The notes below the pieces were generated by a model. The model saw nothing but the letters and a program-made list of their open reading frames with translations. It searched no databases and was not told the origin of the DNA. A DNA stretch of 45,028 nt from an uncultured Micrococcales bacterium (GTDB lineage: Bacteria; Actinomycetota; Actinomycetes; Actinomycetales; Microbacteriaceae), in contig CAILJO010000109.1 in the NCBI GenBank assembly GCA_903834635.1, forward strand, positions 1 through 45,028. The letters run 5' to 3'. Shown here piece after piece: positions 27,757-35,520 of the stretch; position 1 is the stretch's first letter; each line of letters begins with the position of its first letter. Made by a program: the position numbers and the translations under genes.

Positions 27757-28731
27757 ATGAGAACCAACTCTGGTTTGCGCTCATCCGCAAAATCTATTGC
27801 AACCGTCGTTGCAGCAACTTTGGTGCTGGCGCTCAGCGCTTGTTCAAGCACGACCACCAACTATCCGCAGACCGCACATTTCTTGCAATCAAAATTCTCC
27901 GCCAAAGGCGTTGAGGGTTTCTCGGCAGGCGTGATCGACTATGGGTTCACACTCGAGGCTCTAACACAGCTTTTGGCTTCAGGCGCAGAACTGAACAGCC
28001 AGGTGAAACAAGCCGCGACCAACCTGTGGGCGCAATCGGCCCAGCCAACCTCTGGATACCTGCTTGACACTGAAACTCGCTCGGTCAAGCCTGGCTTAGC
28101 TGGCAAGGCGTTGGTTTTTGGAAAGGTTTATGCCAAGCAAGGCGACGCAACCTTCTTTGCTATCAAATCGGAACTCGAGTCTGAGGTATCAGCAAACGGC
28201 GAGCTTGATGGCTCAAACGGCAATGCCTTTGACTACGGGTGGGCAATTCTCGGCTTGACCGCTGCCGGAAGTTCTAAGGCCAGTATTTTGGCGACAAAAC
28301 TCTCGTCGCTTATTCGCGAAGATGGGGGCTTTGGTTCAGATTTGAGCGCTAGCACCACAAGCAGCTCTGCAGATGCGACTGGAATTGCCCTGATGGCATT
28401 TGCAGCGACCAAGGGCAAAGGCGACGCGACCCAAGAAACAACCAAAGATGTCGCCGCGGCAAGAGCGCTGGCTTGGTTGTCAAAAAACGCGTTAAAGGCT
28501 AACCATTTCGAAGCCTGGGGTGATGTCGACGTGAACGGAACCGAGTATGCAGCTATGGGGTTGGAGGCTCAATCTAAGAACATCAGCGCCTACCGGGCGT
28601 GGCTATCTGACCGCATCGCGAACGACGGCGGGCTAATAACGCCATGGTCTGGAAAAGCCGGAGATACGTTCGCAACGATTCAGGGCCTCTTGGTTCTCGA
28701 TGGTCGTAGTTACACAGATCTAGTCAAGTAA
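27757..28731 (+). CDS. Alpha/alpha-toroid lipoprotein, intrinsic factor/transcobalamin-like
   Basis: A 324-aa predicted lipoprotein; the signal peptide ends in LALSAC with Cys29 as lipidation site. The mature part contains helical-toroid repeats of the terpene cyclase/prenyltransferase-like type: DYGFTLEALTQLL (61-73), DYGWAILGLTAAG (159-171), DATGIALMAFAA (206-217), GTEYAAMGLEAQ (261-272) and GDTFATIQGLLVLDG (302-316). Short EDGGFGSD and NDGGLITP turns lie between them. Animal intrinsic factor and transcobalamin use the same fold to hold B12. The ATG at 27757 is chosen over 27640, which lies within the riboswitch; AAAGG precedes it. It overlaps the next gene by one base (TAATG). B12 binding is inferred from riboswitch, fold and neighbours. 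Confidence 0.8.
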   Translation: MRTNSGLRSSAKSIATVVAATLVLALSACSSTTTNYPQTAHFLQSKFSAKGVEGFSAGVIDYGFTLEALTQLLASGAELNSQVKQAATNLWAQSAQPTSGYLLDTETRSVKPGLAGKALVFGKVYAKQGDATFFAIKSELESEVSANGELDGSNGNAFDYGWAILGLTAAGSSKASILATKLSSLIREDGGFGSDLSASTTSSSADATGIALMAFAATKGKGDATQETTKDVAAARALAWLSKNALKANHFEAWGDVDVNGTEYAAMGLEAQSKNISAYRAWLSDRIANDGGLITPWSGKAGDTFATIQGLLVLDGRSYTDLVK

Positions 28732-29279
28732 TGCGCATATCGCTTCGGGCAGTTTTAGTCTCGCTGATTGCTTTGGTTGCAATCGGTGGGGCTTTCGCAA
28801 CGCTGCCCGAAGCGAAGCACCCTTCATCCTCGAATAAACCGTCAGCATCTTTCGTGCTTGGCAAAACCTATTGCCCCTTCGACTCGACTAGCGGTGTAAG
28901 CGAATTCATAGATTTTGGACCTGGCAAAAAGGTTGAAAGTTTTTGCGCCTTCAATTTTTCGGGCACCGGTTGGGACCTGATTTCTCGAGCGGCCAAGGTT
29001 GAAGGAACCCGTGATTATGAAGTTGGGTTTGTTTGCCGAATCGATGGATGGCCAACCAAAGATGCGCAAAACTGCCAAGACACCCCAACCTATGCTGAAG
29101 GGTCTTGGGCTTACTTCTTGAGCAACAAGAATGGTTCGTGGAGTTTTAGTGGCACGGGCTCAAGCATGCACAGGCCGGCTTGCGGAACGAGCGAGGCCTG
29201 GCTTTGGGTCGCTGGCGGACAAGACCCGACGCAGTCGTTGCCTTCGGTAAAACCGCGAGTATTCAAATGCGCCTCCTGA
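28731..29279 (+). CDS. Small secreted or anchored beta-domain protein, DUF4430/transcobalamin C-domain-like
   Basis: A 182-aa protein with an N-terminal hydrophobic segment (AVLVSLIALVAIGGAFA) that may be an anchor or an uncleaved signal. The rest has six cysteines, possibly three disulfides, and a C-terminal stretch WAYFLSNKNGSWSFSGTG followed by ACGTSEAWLWVAG. This resembles the W-Y...G-W-ys..G...G-W pattern of DUF4430, the small beta domain that caps B12 in transcobalamin and intrinsic factor. The resemblance is by eye. Translation is coupled to the upstream toroid gene (TAATG), and the end overlaps the EcfT gene by 13 nt. It could be the second half of a two-chain B12 receptor. Confidence 0.65.
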   Translation: MRISLRAVLVSLIALVAIGGAFATLPEAKHPSSSNKPSASFVLGKTYCPFDSTSGVSEFIDFGPGKKVESFCAFNFSGTGWDLISRAAKVEGTRDYEVGFVCRIDGWPTKDAQNCQDTPTYAEGSWAYFLSNKNGSWSFSGTGSSMHRPACGTSEAWLWVAGGQDPTQSLPSVKPRVFKCAS

Positions 29280-30238
29280 TCGCCAAACGCGCCGACGCCG
29301 TGCACCCTGGCAGCTGGTGGTTGCTCGGGCTTGCACTAGCTGTGGCGGCTGGTCTAACTTCTTCGATTTGGATAGCGCTAAGCATTTGCGTGTTCGCAGT
29401 CGCTGTGGCCCGATTGCTGCGCACCGATGCCCCTTGGGCACGCTCGCTCGGCTTTTATCTCACACTCGCCACCGGCATTGTGGTTTTGCGGCTCGGTTTT
29501 CGGGTGCTGTTCAACTCGGGGTTGGCAACCGAGAACATTGCCTTTCGTTTGAAAGACATCGAACTGAATCTTGGGTTTGGTCCAGGCGTTCACCTTTTGG
29601 GCTCAGTGTCTTGGTTGACGCTGCAATCGGCGATGCTTGACGGGCTTCGACTGGCAGCCATCGTGCTCTCTGTTGCTCTAGCAAACACGTTGGCTAACCC
29701 GCGAAAACTCTTAAGAGCGACGCCCGGAGCTCTTTACGAGGTTGCTACTGCAATTTCGGTCGCCATAAATCTTGCCCCTCAGCTAATAGAAAGTCTCAAC
29801 CGAGTTCGACGAGCAAGAAAGCTTCGAGGGCGAAGCAAAAAGATTGGCGCACTGGCCGGAACCATCATTCCCGTTCTTGAAGACACTCTTGACCGTTCGC
29901 TTTCGCTTGCAGCCAGCATGGATGCCCGCGGGTTCGGACGACGCGGAAGCCTGAGCTCGTATCAGCAAACCGCAACCAGAGTTCTCAGCCTGACCTCGCT
30001 GGCGGTCTTCGCAATCGGCATTTACCTGTTGTTTAGCGACCCGGCGCTCGCCATGTTGGCCGCCTCTGTTTTGGCACTCGGAGTGGCTGAGGTTTTGATT
30101 GTTGTAAAAATCTCTTCTCTGAAACACGTTCGAACCCGCTACTCAAGTCAAACGATTAACGCCCTTGATCTGGCCTTGTGGCTGGCTAGTGCCGCAGTGA
30201 TTGTTTTCTCAGTCTCAGGGTTTGGTGGTGTTCAGTGA
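29267..30238 (+). CDS. ECF transporter transmembrane component EcfT (CbiQ family)
   Basis: The membrane scaffold that couples ATP hydrolysis to toppling of the S component. About 323 aa with N-terminal membrane segments (WWLLGLALAVAAGLTSSIWIALS and following) and two further C-terminal segments. The coupling helices carry the two family motifs: RRARKLRGRSK and SMDARGFGRRG. The ATG at 29267 is preferred over 29180, since the upstream codons encode a polar stretch overlapping the previous gene. Its stop overlaps the GTG of the ATPase gene (GTGA). Confidence 0.92.
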   Translation: MRLLIAKRADAVHPGSWWLLGLALAVAAGLTSSIWIALSICVFAVAVARLLRTDAPWARSLGFYLTLATGIVVLRLGFRVLFNSGLATENIAFRLKDIELNLGFGPGVHLLGSVSWLTLQSAMLDGLRLAAIVLSVALANTLANPRKLLRATPGALYEVATAISVAINLAPQLIESLNRVRRARKLRGRSKKIGALAGTIIPVLEDTLDRSLSLAASMDARGFGRRGSLSSYQQTATRVLSLTSLAVFAIGIYLLFSDPALAMLAASVLALGVAEVLIVVKISSLKHVRTRYSSQTINALDLALWLASAAVIVFSVSGFGGVQ

Positions 30239-31809
30239 TCAAAATCAGCGATGTGTCATTTGGTTATTCAGGCACCGAAAACCAGGTTTTTCGTCGAGCA
30301 AACCTGCAGATTGGCTCGGGAGAATTTGTCTTGGTTTGCGGACCAACCGGCAGCGGCAAATCTACCTTCTTGAAGATTTTCAATGGGTTAGCGCCGCACT
30401 TCACCGCCGGAACCCTCAGCGGAACTATTCAGATCGACGGTCAAGACATTACCGGTCGGCAACCACACGAACTCGCGGGCCTTGTTGGCTATGTCAACCA
30501 GCAACCAGAAGGGTCATTTGTCGCCGACACCGTAGAAGACGAGATTGCATACTCACTCGAGCAGCTTGGCTTTGCTCCTAGCGAGATGCGCAAAAGAGTC
30601 GAGCATTTCGCAAACCTGTTGGGTGTGGACCGCATTTTGAAGCAAAACCTGATGTCGCTTTCTGGAGGACAACAGCAGCGCGTGGCCATCGCCTCGGCGT
30701 TGGCGGCAGGACAAAAAGTTCTCGTTCTCGATGAACCAACCTCTGCACTTGATCCCGCGGCTGCAGACGAAATCGTGGACCTGCTGATGAACCTCGCTCA
30801 CCAACAAGGCATAACTGTGCTGTTAGCCGAACACCGACTTGAGCGAGTTATTTCCAAGGCAGACGCCGTGATCGTCGTTAACGGCGACTCTTCAGTCAAC
30901 AAATTTTTACCCCGCGATGCATTCAAGGAGTACCGACTGGTTCCGCCAATTGTTGAACTGTCGCAAAAACTAGGATGGCAGCCTGCCGCCCTCGACCCTC
31001 AAGAGGCCGGCAACCGCAGCATCTCACCGAGCCAATGGGCAGCCAAAACCGAACCTAGCCTGGGTGAAACTTTGCTGAGCGCCGAAGGCATCGTCGTGAA
31101 TTATGGCGAGACGAAAGCAGTTCAAGGAATCTCACTGCAGGCACAGGCTGGCGAAGTTGTTGTTGTTATGGGTGAAAACGGTTCGGGCAAATCAAGCCTT
31201 ATTTGGGCGCTGCAAGGTATTGGTGACATGAAGTCTGGCCAGATTTCAACAGCTTGGGGTGACCCACGATCGATGAGCGACCAAAGGCGGTTAGAGGTAA
31301 TCGCACTGGTTCCACAGAAAGCAGCTGACCTGCTTTTCTTGAATACGCTTGCCGACGAACTCGCCGAAAGCGATCGAGTGGCAGGGGTCGCAGAGACGAC
31401 AACCGCGACGATTTTCGCTAAATTTGCTGGCCGCGTAGACCCAAAAATCCATCCACGAGACATGTCCGCCGGTCAACAACTTGCCTTGGTGCTTGCATTG
31501 CAGCTGGTCAAAGATGCATCGATTGTCTTGCTTGATGAACCAACCCGTGGGCTCGATTATGCGGCCAAGCACCGGCTGGCCGAGGTAATTGCTGAACTGC
31601 AGTCAGAAGGCAAGACACTAATTCTGGCTTCTCACGACATCGAGTTTGTAGCACTCGTCGCCAATCGAATAGTTGTTTTGCAGGACGGGCAAATTGTCAC
31701 TCAAGGTTCTCCTGCAGACATTCTGAGTCACGAAGGAAAACTTCCGACACAGGTCGCGGCCGCCCTTAGAACACCAGGACTAATTTCGGTGAGTCAGGTG
31801 CTCTCTTGA
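30235..31809 (+). CDS. ECF transporter ATPase, fused EcfA-EcfA'
   Basis: Two ABC ATPase domains in one 524-aa chain. Domain 1: Walker A GPTGSGKST (36-44), Q-loop QQPEGSF, LSGGQQQRVAIASAL (142-156), DEPTSALD. Domain 2: Walker A GENGSGKSS (near 313), signature MSAGQQLALVLAL (near 410; SAGQ instead of SGGQ) and LLDEPTRGLD. Between them lies a linker of about 60 residues. Many ECF systems have two separate ATPases; the fused form is known in actinobacterial ECF loci. GTG start overlaps the EcfT stop; the end overlaps the S-component TTG start by 4 nt (TTGA). Confidence 0.94.
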   Translation: MIKISDVSFGYSGTENQVFRRANLQIGSGEFVLVCGPTGSGKSTFLKIFNGLAPHFTAGTLSGTIQIDGQDITGRQPHELAGLVGYVNQQPEGSFVADTVEDEIAYSLEQLGFAPSEMRKRVEHFANLLGVDRILKQNLMSLSGGQQQRVAIASALAAGQKVLVLDEPTSALDPAAADEIVDLLMNLAHQQGITVLLAEHRLERVISKADAVIVVNGDSSVNKFLPRDAFKEYRLVPPIVELSQKLGWQPAALDPQEAGNRSISPSQWAAKTEPSLGETLLSAEGIVVNYGETKAVQGISLQAQAGEVVVVMGENGSGKSSLIWALQGIGDMKSGQISTAWGDPRSMSDQRRLEVIALVPQKAADLLFLNTLADELAESDRVAGVAETTTATIFAKFAGRVDPKIHPRDMSAGQQLALVLALQLVKDASIVLLDEPTRGLDYAAKHRLAEVIAELQSEGKTLILASHDIEFVALVANRIVVLQDGQIVTQGSPADILSHEGKLPTQVAAALRTPGLISVSQVLS

Positions 31810-32567
31810 AATCAATTGTTTCGAAAATAACGGTCGGTTTTGCCGGGGTCATTAGCCTTCTAATGTTCATTTGGCCACTGCTGATTCCTGCAACCGCAAC
31901 AAATCAAGCGCATTTGGCACAAGGGATCTTTATCGGCCTAATGCCCGTGATTTTAGTTTTGGTGCTCGTTGAGTTTTCGAGCGGCAGCATTGGATCAAAA
32001 CAACTTGCTGTGCTGGGAGTTCTAATCGCGCTTAATGCGGTGGTTCGAGTTCTGGGAGCCGGAACCTCTGGCATCGAAACAGCGTTCTTCTTGATCATTC
32101 TTGGCGCTTATGTTTTCGGAAGCGGCTTTGGTTTTGTTTTGGGTTCAGCCTCTCTGCTGGTCAGTGCCCTTCTGACCGGAGGCATTGGGCCATGGTTGCC
32201 GTTTCAGATGATGGCTGCAGGCTTGGTTGGACTTGGTGCAGGCACGCTGCCAAAGTTTGACAGTCGATGGCTCAAACTGGCTACGCTTTCGATTTATGCC
32301 ATGGTGGCAGCATTCGTATATGGTTCGCTGATGACAATGTGGAACTGGCCATTCTTAGCCGGGTCCGGGGGCGGGCTTGGATATTCGGCAGGCGCTCCCA
32401 TCGCCGAGAACCTCACCCATTTTTTTCAATACGAATTGATCAGTGGCGGTTTTCTTTGGGATGCAGGACGAGCAGTCACCACAACCGTTTTGATCTGGTT
32501 AACGGCACCGGCCCTGCTAGCCACCCTGAAACGAGCGGCCGGCAGAGCCGGATTCGAAAAGAACTAG
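31806..32567 (+). CDS. ECF transporter S component (predicted corrinoid-specific)
   Basis: A 253-aa membrane protein with about seven hydrophobic segments, including ITVGFAGVISLLMFIWPLLI, AVLGVLIALNAVVRVLG, FGFVLGSASLLVSALLTGGIGPWLPFQMMAAGLVGLGAGTLP. The GxGP-WxPFQM stretch is common to ECF S components. Length is above the 170-210 aa of small vitamin S components. Specificity cannot be told from sequence alone; cobalamin or a precursor is inferred from the riboswitch and the transcobalamin-like neighbours. The start is TTG, coupled to the ATPase gene. It ends 3 nt before the stop of the convergent DoxX-like gene. Confidence 0.85.
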   Translation: MKSIVSKITVGFAGVISLLMFIWPLLIPATATNQAHLAQGIFIGLMPVILVLVLVEFSSGSIGSKQLAVLGVLIALNAVVRVLGAGTSGIETAFFLIILGAYVFGSGFGFVLGSASLLVSALLTGGIGPWLPFQMMAAGLVGLGAGTLPKFDSRWLKLATLSIYAMVAAFVYGSLMTMWNWPFLAGSGGGLGYSAGAPIAENLTHFFQYELISGGFLWDAGRAVTTTVLIWLTAPALLATLKRAAGRAGFEKN

Positions 32568-32570
32568 TCG

Positions 32571-32957
32571 TTAGATAAACGAGATGACAATCACGTCGGC
32601 GACAGCCAAGACGATTAGTCCGATGTTCATCTTCCAGGTGTACTTGAACTCTCCACGAACGATGTGCATGATTGCTGCAACGATCATGGTCAGAGCCAAA
32701 CCAGCTGCTGCAGCTAGTCCAAGTGCCGTAGCCCAAGCCCAACCAAACAGCTGACCGGCAACTGGGCCTGCGACAACACCAATTGCGCCAAGGAGTTCGA
32801 GAAGACCGATTAGGCGAACTAGTGAAGAGCTAATCTGCTTGACCCAACCCAGACCTGCAGCGGCAAGGTCATCCATTGACTTGGTTAGCTTGTTTTTAGA
32901 TGCACCGAAGAAAACGAATGCAAGTAGGGCGCCTAGTACGAGGCTTACGTAGAACAT
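32571..32957 (-). CDS. DoxX-like small membrane protein
   Basis: A 128-aa protein with four hydrophobic segments: YVSLVLGALLAFVFFGASK, LVRLIGLLELLGAIGVVAG, ALGLAAAAGLALTMIVAAIMH and IGLIVLAVADVIVISFI. The GxxxRxxGxxELxGAxG pattern and later MIVAAIMHIVRGE are typical of DoxX-like proteins, whose roles range from thiosulfate metabolism to oxidative stress; none is shown here. The ATG has a strong AAGGAG at 5 nt. Its promoter is one half of the symmetric divergent promoter shared with the HicB/HTH-like gene. Confidence 0.85.
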   Translation of the reverse strand: MFYVSLVLGALLAFVFFGASKNKLTKSMDDLAAAGLGWVKQISSSLVRLIGLLELLGAIGVVAGPVAGQLFGWAWATALGLAAAAGLALTMIVAAIMHIVRGEFKYTWKMNIGLIVLAVADVIVISFI

Positions 32958-33009
32958 GTGACTCCTTGAGTTAGTTGTATTTTCAAATCTGACGATTTAG
33001 ACTTGAGTA

Positions 33010-33052
33010 AGTAAAGCACACCTTGACAAATCAAGTCAAGTCCCACTTTACT
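33010..33052. promoter_or_regulatory. Mirror-symmetric overlapping divergent promoters with central operator-like dyad
   Basis: Plus strand: -35 TTGACA (33023-33028), 18-nt spacer, -10 TTTACT (33047-33052). Minus strand: -35 TTGACT (33039-33034), 18-nt spacer, -10 TTTACT (33015-33010). The two promoters are mirror images about base 33031: AGTAAAG pairs with CTTTACT and CTTGAC with GTCAAG, 13 matching pairs per side. A second, offset dyad CTTGA-CAAA-TCAAG lies in the middle. Both -35 boxes lie between the two -10 boxes, so a single bound protein could control both genes. Confidence 0.75.
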
Positions 33053-33095
33053 AGCGTGTCGAAATTGTTTCGATGCGACACCAGAAGGAGCACAG

Positions 33096-33488
33096 TTGGA
33101 CATCGAGGTAGTCTGCGAACGAACAGCTGACGGCTGGAACGTTGAAGTGCCTGCGCTTGATAACCTTCACACCACCAGCAAGAGGCTAGATAAAGTTCGT
33201 GAGCACGTACTGGAACTTGCAAAGGACTTCCCTGCCGCTCAAGGTAACTGCGAGATTGTGATCAACATTGTCGCCCGCATGCCTGGAATCATATGCGACA
33301 TCGAATCGGCCCAAGCGAAAATGAAAGAGGCAGCACGTCTGCAAGACGAAGCCTCGTCAGAGATTCGTAACGTGGTCGGTCGAATGCGCGACGAGGGATT
33401 GACGATGCGCGACATCGCCGTTCTGCTTGGCGTAACCCCACAACGAGTCGCTCAACTGGCACCTTGCGCCGAAGACGCAGTAGCCTAA
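33096..33488 (+). CDS. HicB-like protein with C-terminal helix-turn-helix
   Basis: A 130-aa protein. Residues 1-60 have the look of a HicB-type partial RNase H fold (ERTADGWNVEVPALDN followed by TTSKRLDKVREHVLELAKDF). Residues 66-90 are a charged helix. Residues 93-122 (VVGRMRDEGLTMRDIAVLLGVTPQRVAQL) form a clear helix-turn-helix like sigma region 4 or an antitoxin DNA-binding domain. No HicA toxin lies nearby. The TTG start has GAAGGAG at 6 nt. Its promoter is the right half of the symmetric divergent promoter, so it may be an autoregulator that also controls the DoxX-like gene. That role is inferred. Confidence 0.75.
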   Translation: MDIEVVCERTADGWNVEVPALDNLHTTSKRLDKVREHVLELAKDFPAAQGNCEIVINIVARMPGIICDIESAQAKMKEAARLQDEASSEIRNVVGRMRDEGLTMRDIAVLLGVTPQRVAQLAPCAEDAVA

Positions 33489-33521
33489 CCGCGATCGCAA
33501 GTCAAAACCCGTGCAAGCAAG

Positions 33522-34472
33522 GTGGCGAAGCAAAGACTTGAGCACACAGTGAAGCGCATCATTGCTGCACTGGCGATTGGGTTGGTCTCACTCGCTCCCA
33601 ACATTTTGTCGGCGCACCGCAATTTGGAATCATCCTTAGATATTTATTCACAGGTGAATCAGTTCGGTGACGTGACTATCAAGTGGAACCCAACCGAATT
33701 CGTTAAGAAAAAGAACATCAAGCTAGCGATCGGGTATTACTTCGATCAAGAAGACCGACCAGGCGAACTAAAACCAAAACCTGTTGATGCCAGCGCAGGA
33801 AGCGCCTCGTTCAAAAATTTGTCACTAAACGCAAGGTACCTTTTTTCGGTCTCTATAACCCAGGGAAACAGAGATACGTTCACGAAGCGGCTATTGGTTG
33901 TGACACCAAACCCAAACCGACCGATAACTAAAGACTCTGCAGTGAATGCTCAATTGAGCTATGTAGACGCACACTGGCGAACTCGGGAAAACCCAAACTA
34001 TCTCTATATTCCAGATTTCGATTGCGCCAACTTTGTCAGTCAGACGCTGGTAGCCAGGGGTTTCCGGCAGAACTATCGATGGAATCAAATTAAGAGTGTT
34101 CCAACTCATGCATTTATTAGTTCAACCGCTTTAAAGGCTTACCTGCTGACACTGCCTGGTGTTCACGAAGTCTCGTCGCTGTCGCCAAACAAGGTCAAAC
34201 TCGGGGATATCGCAATGTTTGACTGGGATCGCTCGGGTGACACTGACCACGTAGGAATAGTGAACTACATTCAAAGACGACCCGACGGAAGCCTGAAAAT
34301 CTACATCGCTCAGCACACGATGCACAGATACTTTAGGTCGGTGTCTTGGGCCGTTCAGGTGAATCATCCAAACGCCAACTATTCGTTCATAAGCCTTCCA
34401 ACTGCACCTACCGATTTTTCGTGGCCAGCCACCTTTGACACCAGCGGGCTGGATCGTTGGTCGGTCAGATAA
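33522..34472 (+). CDS. Secreted amidase-domain protein (Amidase_6-like, putative Cys hydrolase)
   Basis: A predicted secreted enzyme. A hydrophobic signal (IIAALAIGLVSLAPNILSA) is followed by a beta-rich, FnIII-like region (about 38-128). A C-terminal domain of about 165 residues has the NlpC/CHAP-like pattern DFDCANFVSQTL (Cys168) and GDIAMFDWDRSGDTDHVGIV (His243), as in the Amidase_6 family, so a cell-wall or peptide amidase is likely. GTG at 33522 gives 316 aa; a second GTG at 33549 would give a tighter signal peptide and may be the real start. The stretch appears more A+T-rich than its neighbours, which may indicate transfer. A terminator follows. Confidence 0.78.
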   Translation: MAKQRLEHTVKRIIAALAIGLVSLAPNILSAHRNLESSLDIYSQVNQFGDVTIKWNPTEFVKKKNIKLAIGYYFDQEDRPGELKPKPVDASAGSASFKNLSLNARYLFSVSITQGNRDTFTKRLLVVTPNPNRPITKDSAVNAQLSYVDAHWRTRENPNYLYIPDFDCANFVSQTLVARGFRQNYRWNQIKSVPTHAFISSTALKAYLLTLPGVHEVSSLSPNKVKLGDIAMFDWDRSGDTDHVGIVNYIQRRPDGSLKIYIAQHTMHRYFRSVSWAVQVNHPNANYSFISLPTAPTDFSWPATFDTSGLDRWSVR

Positions 34473-34475
34473 AAG

Positions 34476-34503
34476 AAAAGCCCACCATTGCTGGCGGGCT
34501 TTC
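34476..34503. terminator. Terminator after the amidase gene, also facing ssrA
   Basis: Stem AAAGCCCACCA/TGGCGGGCTTT (34477-34487 and 34492-34502, one A-C mismatch) with a short loop, with A-rich sequence to the left and TT to the right. It lies 37 nt past the 3' end of ssrA on the minus strand and could end both transcripts. Confidence 0.8.
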
Positions 34504-34539
34504 TAAACGGGATGTCGACGACGCCGAAACGTCGCTTTG

Positions 34540-34904
34540 TGGAGATGGGGGGAATTGAACCCCCGTCCAGAGCATAGTTTCTGACTCTTCTACGGGTGTA
34601 GCTTCAGTATCGTTTTGCTCGATCCTGACCATACCCTGAAGCGAGTTGATCAACAGACCCAGTCCTAGTTCAAGTCCCGCGCAGCCCTAAGGCATAACTG
34701 CACAGCAAGATTCCTAGATGACGCCAGTACCCGCAACGGAATCACATGCGGACTGACGGACTTCAGGCTCGCTTAAGCAGCGAGGGCGAAGTCGGTGCGG
34801 TTAGATTTGGCACCTATAGTTTGCAGCGGACATTTACGTGTTGACGCTACATTCACGACCCGCTTCTTTCAGGCACAGTGGCACTGTCGAAACCGATCAT
34901 CCCC
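34540..34904 (-). ncRNA. ssrA: Transfer-messenger RNA (tmRNA)
   Basis: Rescues stalled ribosomes by trans-translation with SmpB. The 5' end GGGGATGATC pairs with the 3' end CATCTCC as a 7-bp acceptor stem (one G-U), and the T arm GGGGGTTCAATTCCCCC is present. The tag frame (34811-34773) encodes AKSNRTDFALAA followed by TAA, typical of Actinobacteria. CCA is not encoded: the acceptor end reads A-CAA, so it must be added by the CCA enzyme. The length is about 365 nt. smpB lies upstream in the same direction with one GNAT gene between. Confidence 0.96.
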
Positions 34905-34965
34905 GTTATTGATTTATCAAATGTTCGTTGCCGAACAAGACAAGGATACGCCCTGCGCCTGACAT

Positions 34966-35520
34966 TTAGTCTGTGAGTTGTCTGCGGACTAAAACGTGAT
35001 GTTCATCGAGCCCTTCGAGCGGCTCAAAGCCCGCTTTCATGAACATGCTCAACTTGCCGCGGTAACCGCTAGCACCAAAGCCTTCGTCGAGTTGCGGAGC
35101 TGCCTCAACGGCCTTGAAGCCCTGAGTGGCAAGATGCTCGATTGCAAAGTTTAGAAGCGCAGTTGCTACGCCTTTGCCCTGGTGGTTTGGTTCGACTATG
35201 AAACAGAGAATTCTGGCTGTTTCTTCTGAGGTTGGCGGCAGTTGGACAAAATTGTTTGCCTTGTTTGCCGCAACCCAACCGATAACTTCGTCGCCATCGA
35301 AAGCTAGGTAACCTCGCATAGCCCCCGAAGCGATGCGGTCACAGGCCTTCTGACGATTGCGTTCTGCGGTTAATTCAACGCCTTCAATGTCGCTTTCGGT
35401 ATCGAGGTAGAACTGGCAGTAGCAACCCGCCCAATTCGGATTCGTTTCGAAAGCCTTAGCAGCCATGAAAGAAAGGAATCCTTCTTGATTGGCTTCGCTA
35501 AGTGGTCGAATGACTACCAA
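34966..35520 (-). CDS. GNAT family N-acetyltransferase
   Basis: A 184-aa acetyltransferase. The acetyl-CoA-binding motif A reads [23 protein letters not shown] (Q/GxGxA type). The N-terminal part has an unusual aromatic/Cys stretch [12 protein letters not shown], and near the end [19 protein letters not shown], as in an actinobacterial GNAT subgroup. The substrate is unknown. It overlaps the smpB stop by 7 nt, so it is probably cotranslated with smpB; this insertion between smpB and ssrA is not universal. Confidence 0.88.
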   Translation of the reverse strand: MVVIRPLSEANQEGFLSFMAAKAFETNPNWAGCYCQFYLDTESDIEGVELTAERNRQKACDRIASGAMRGYLAFDGDEVIGWVAANKANNFVQLPPTSEETARILCFIVEPNHQGKGVATALLNFAIEHLATQGFKAVEAAPQLDEGFGASGYRGKLSMFMKAGFEPLEGLDEHHVLVRRQLTD

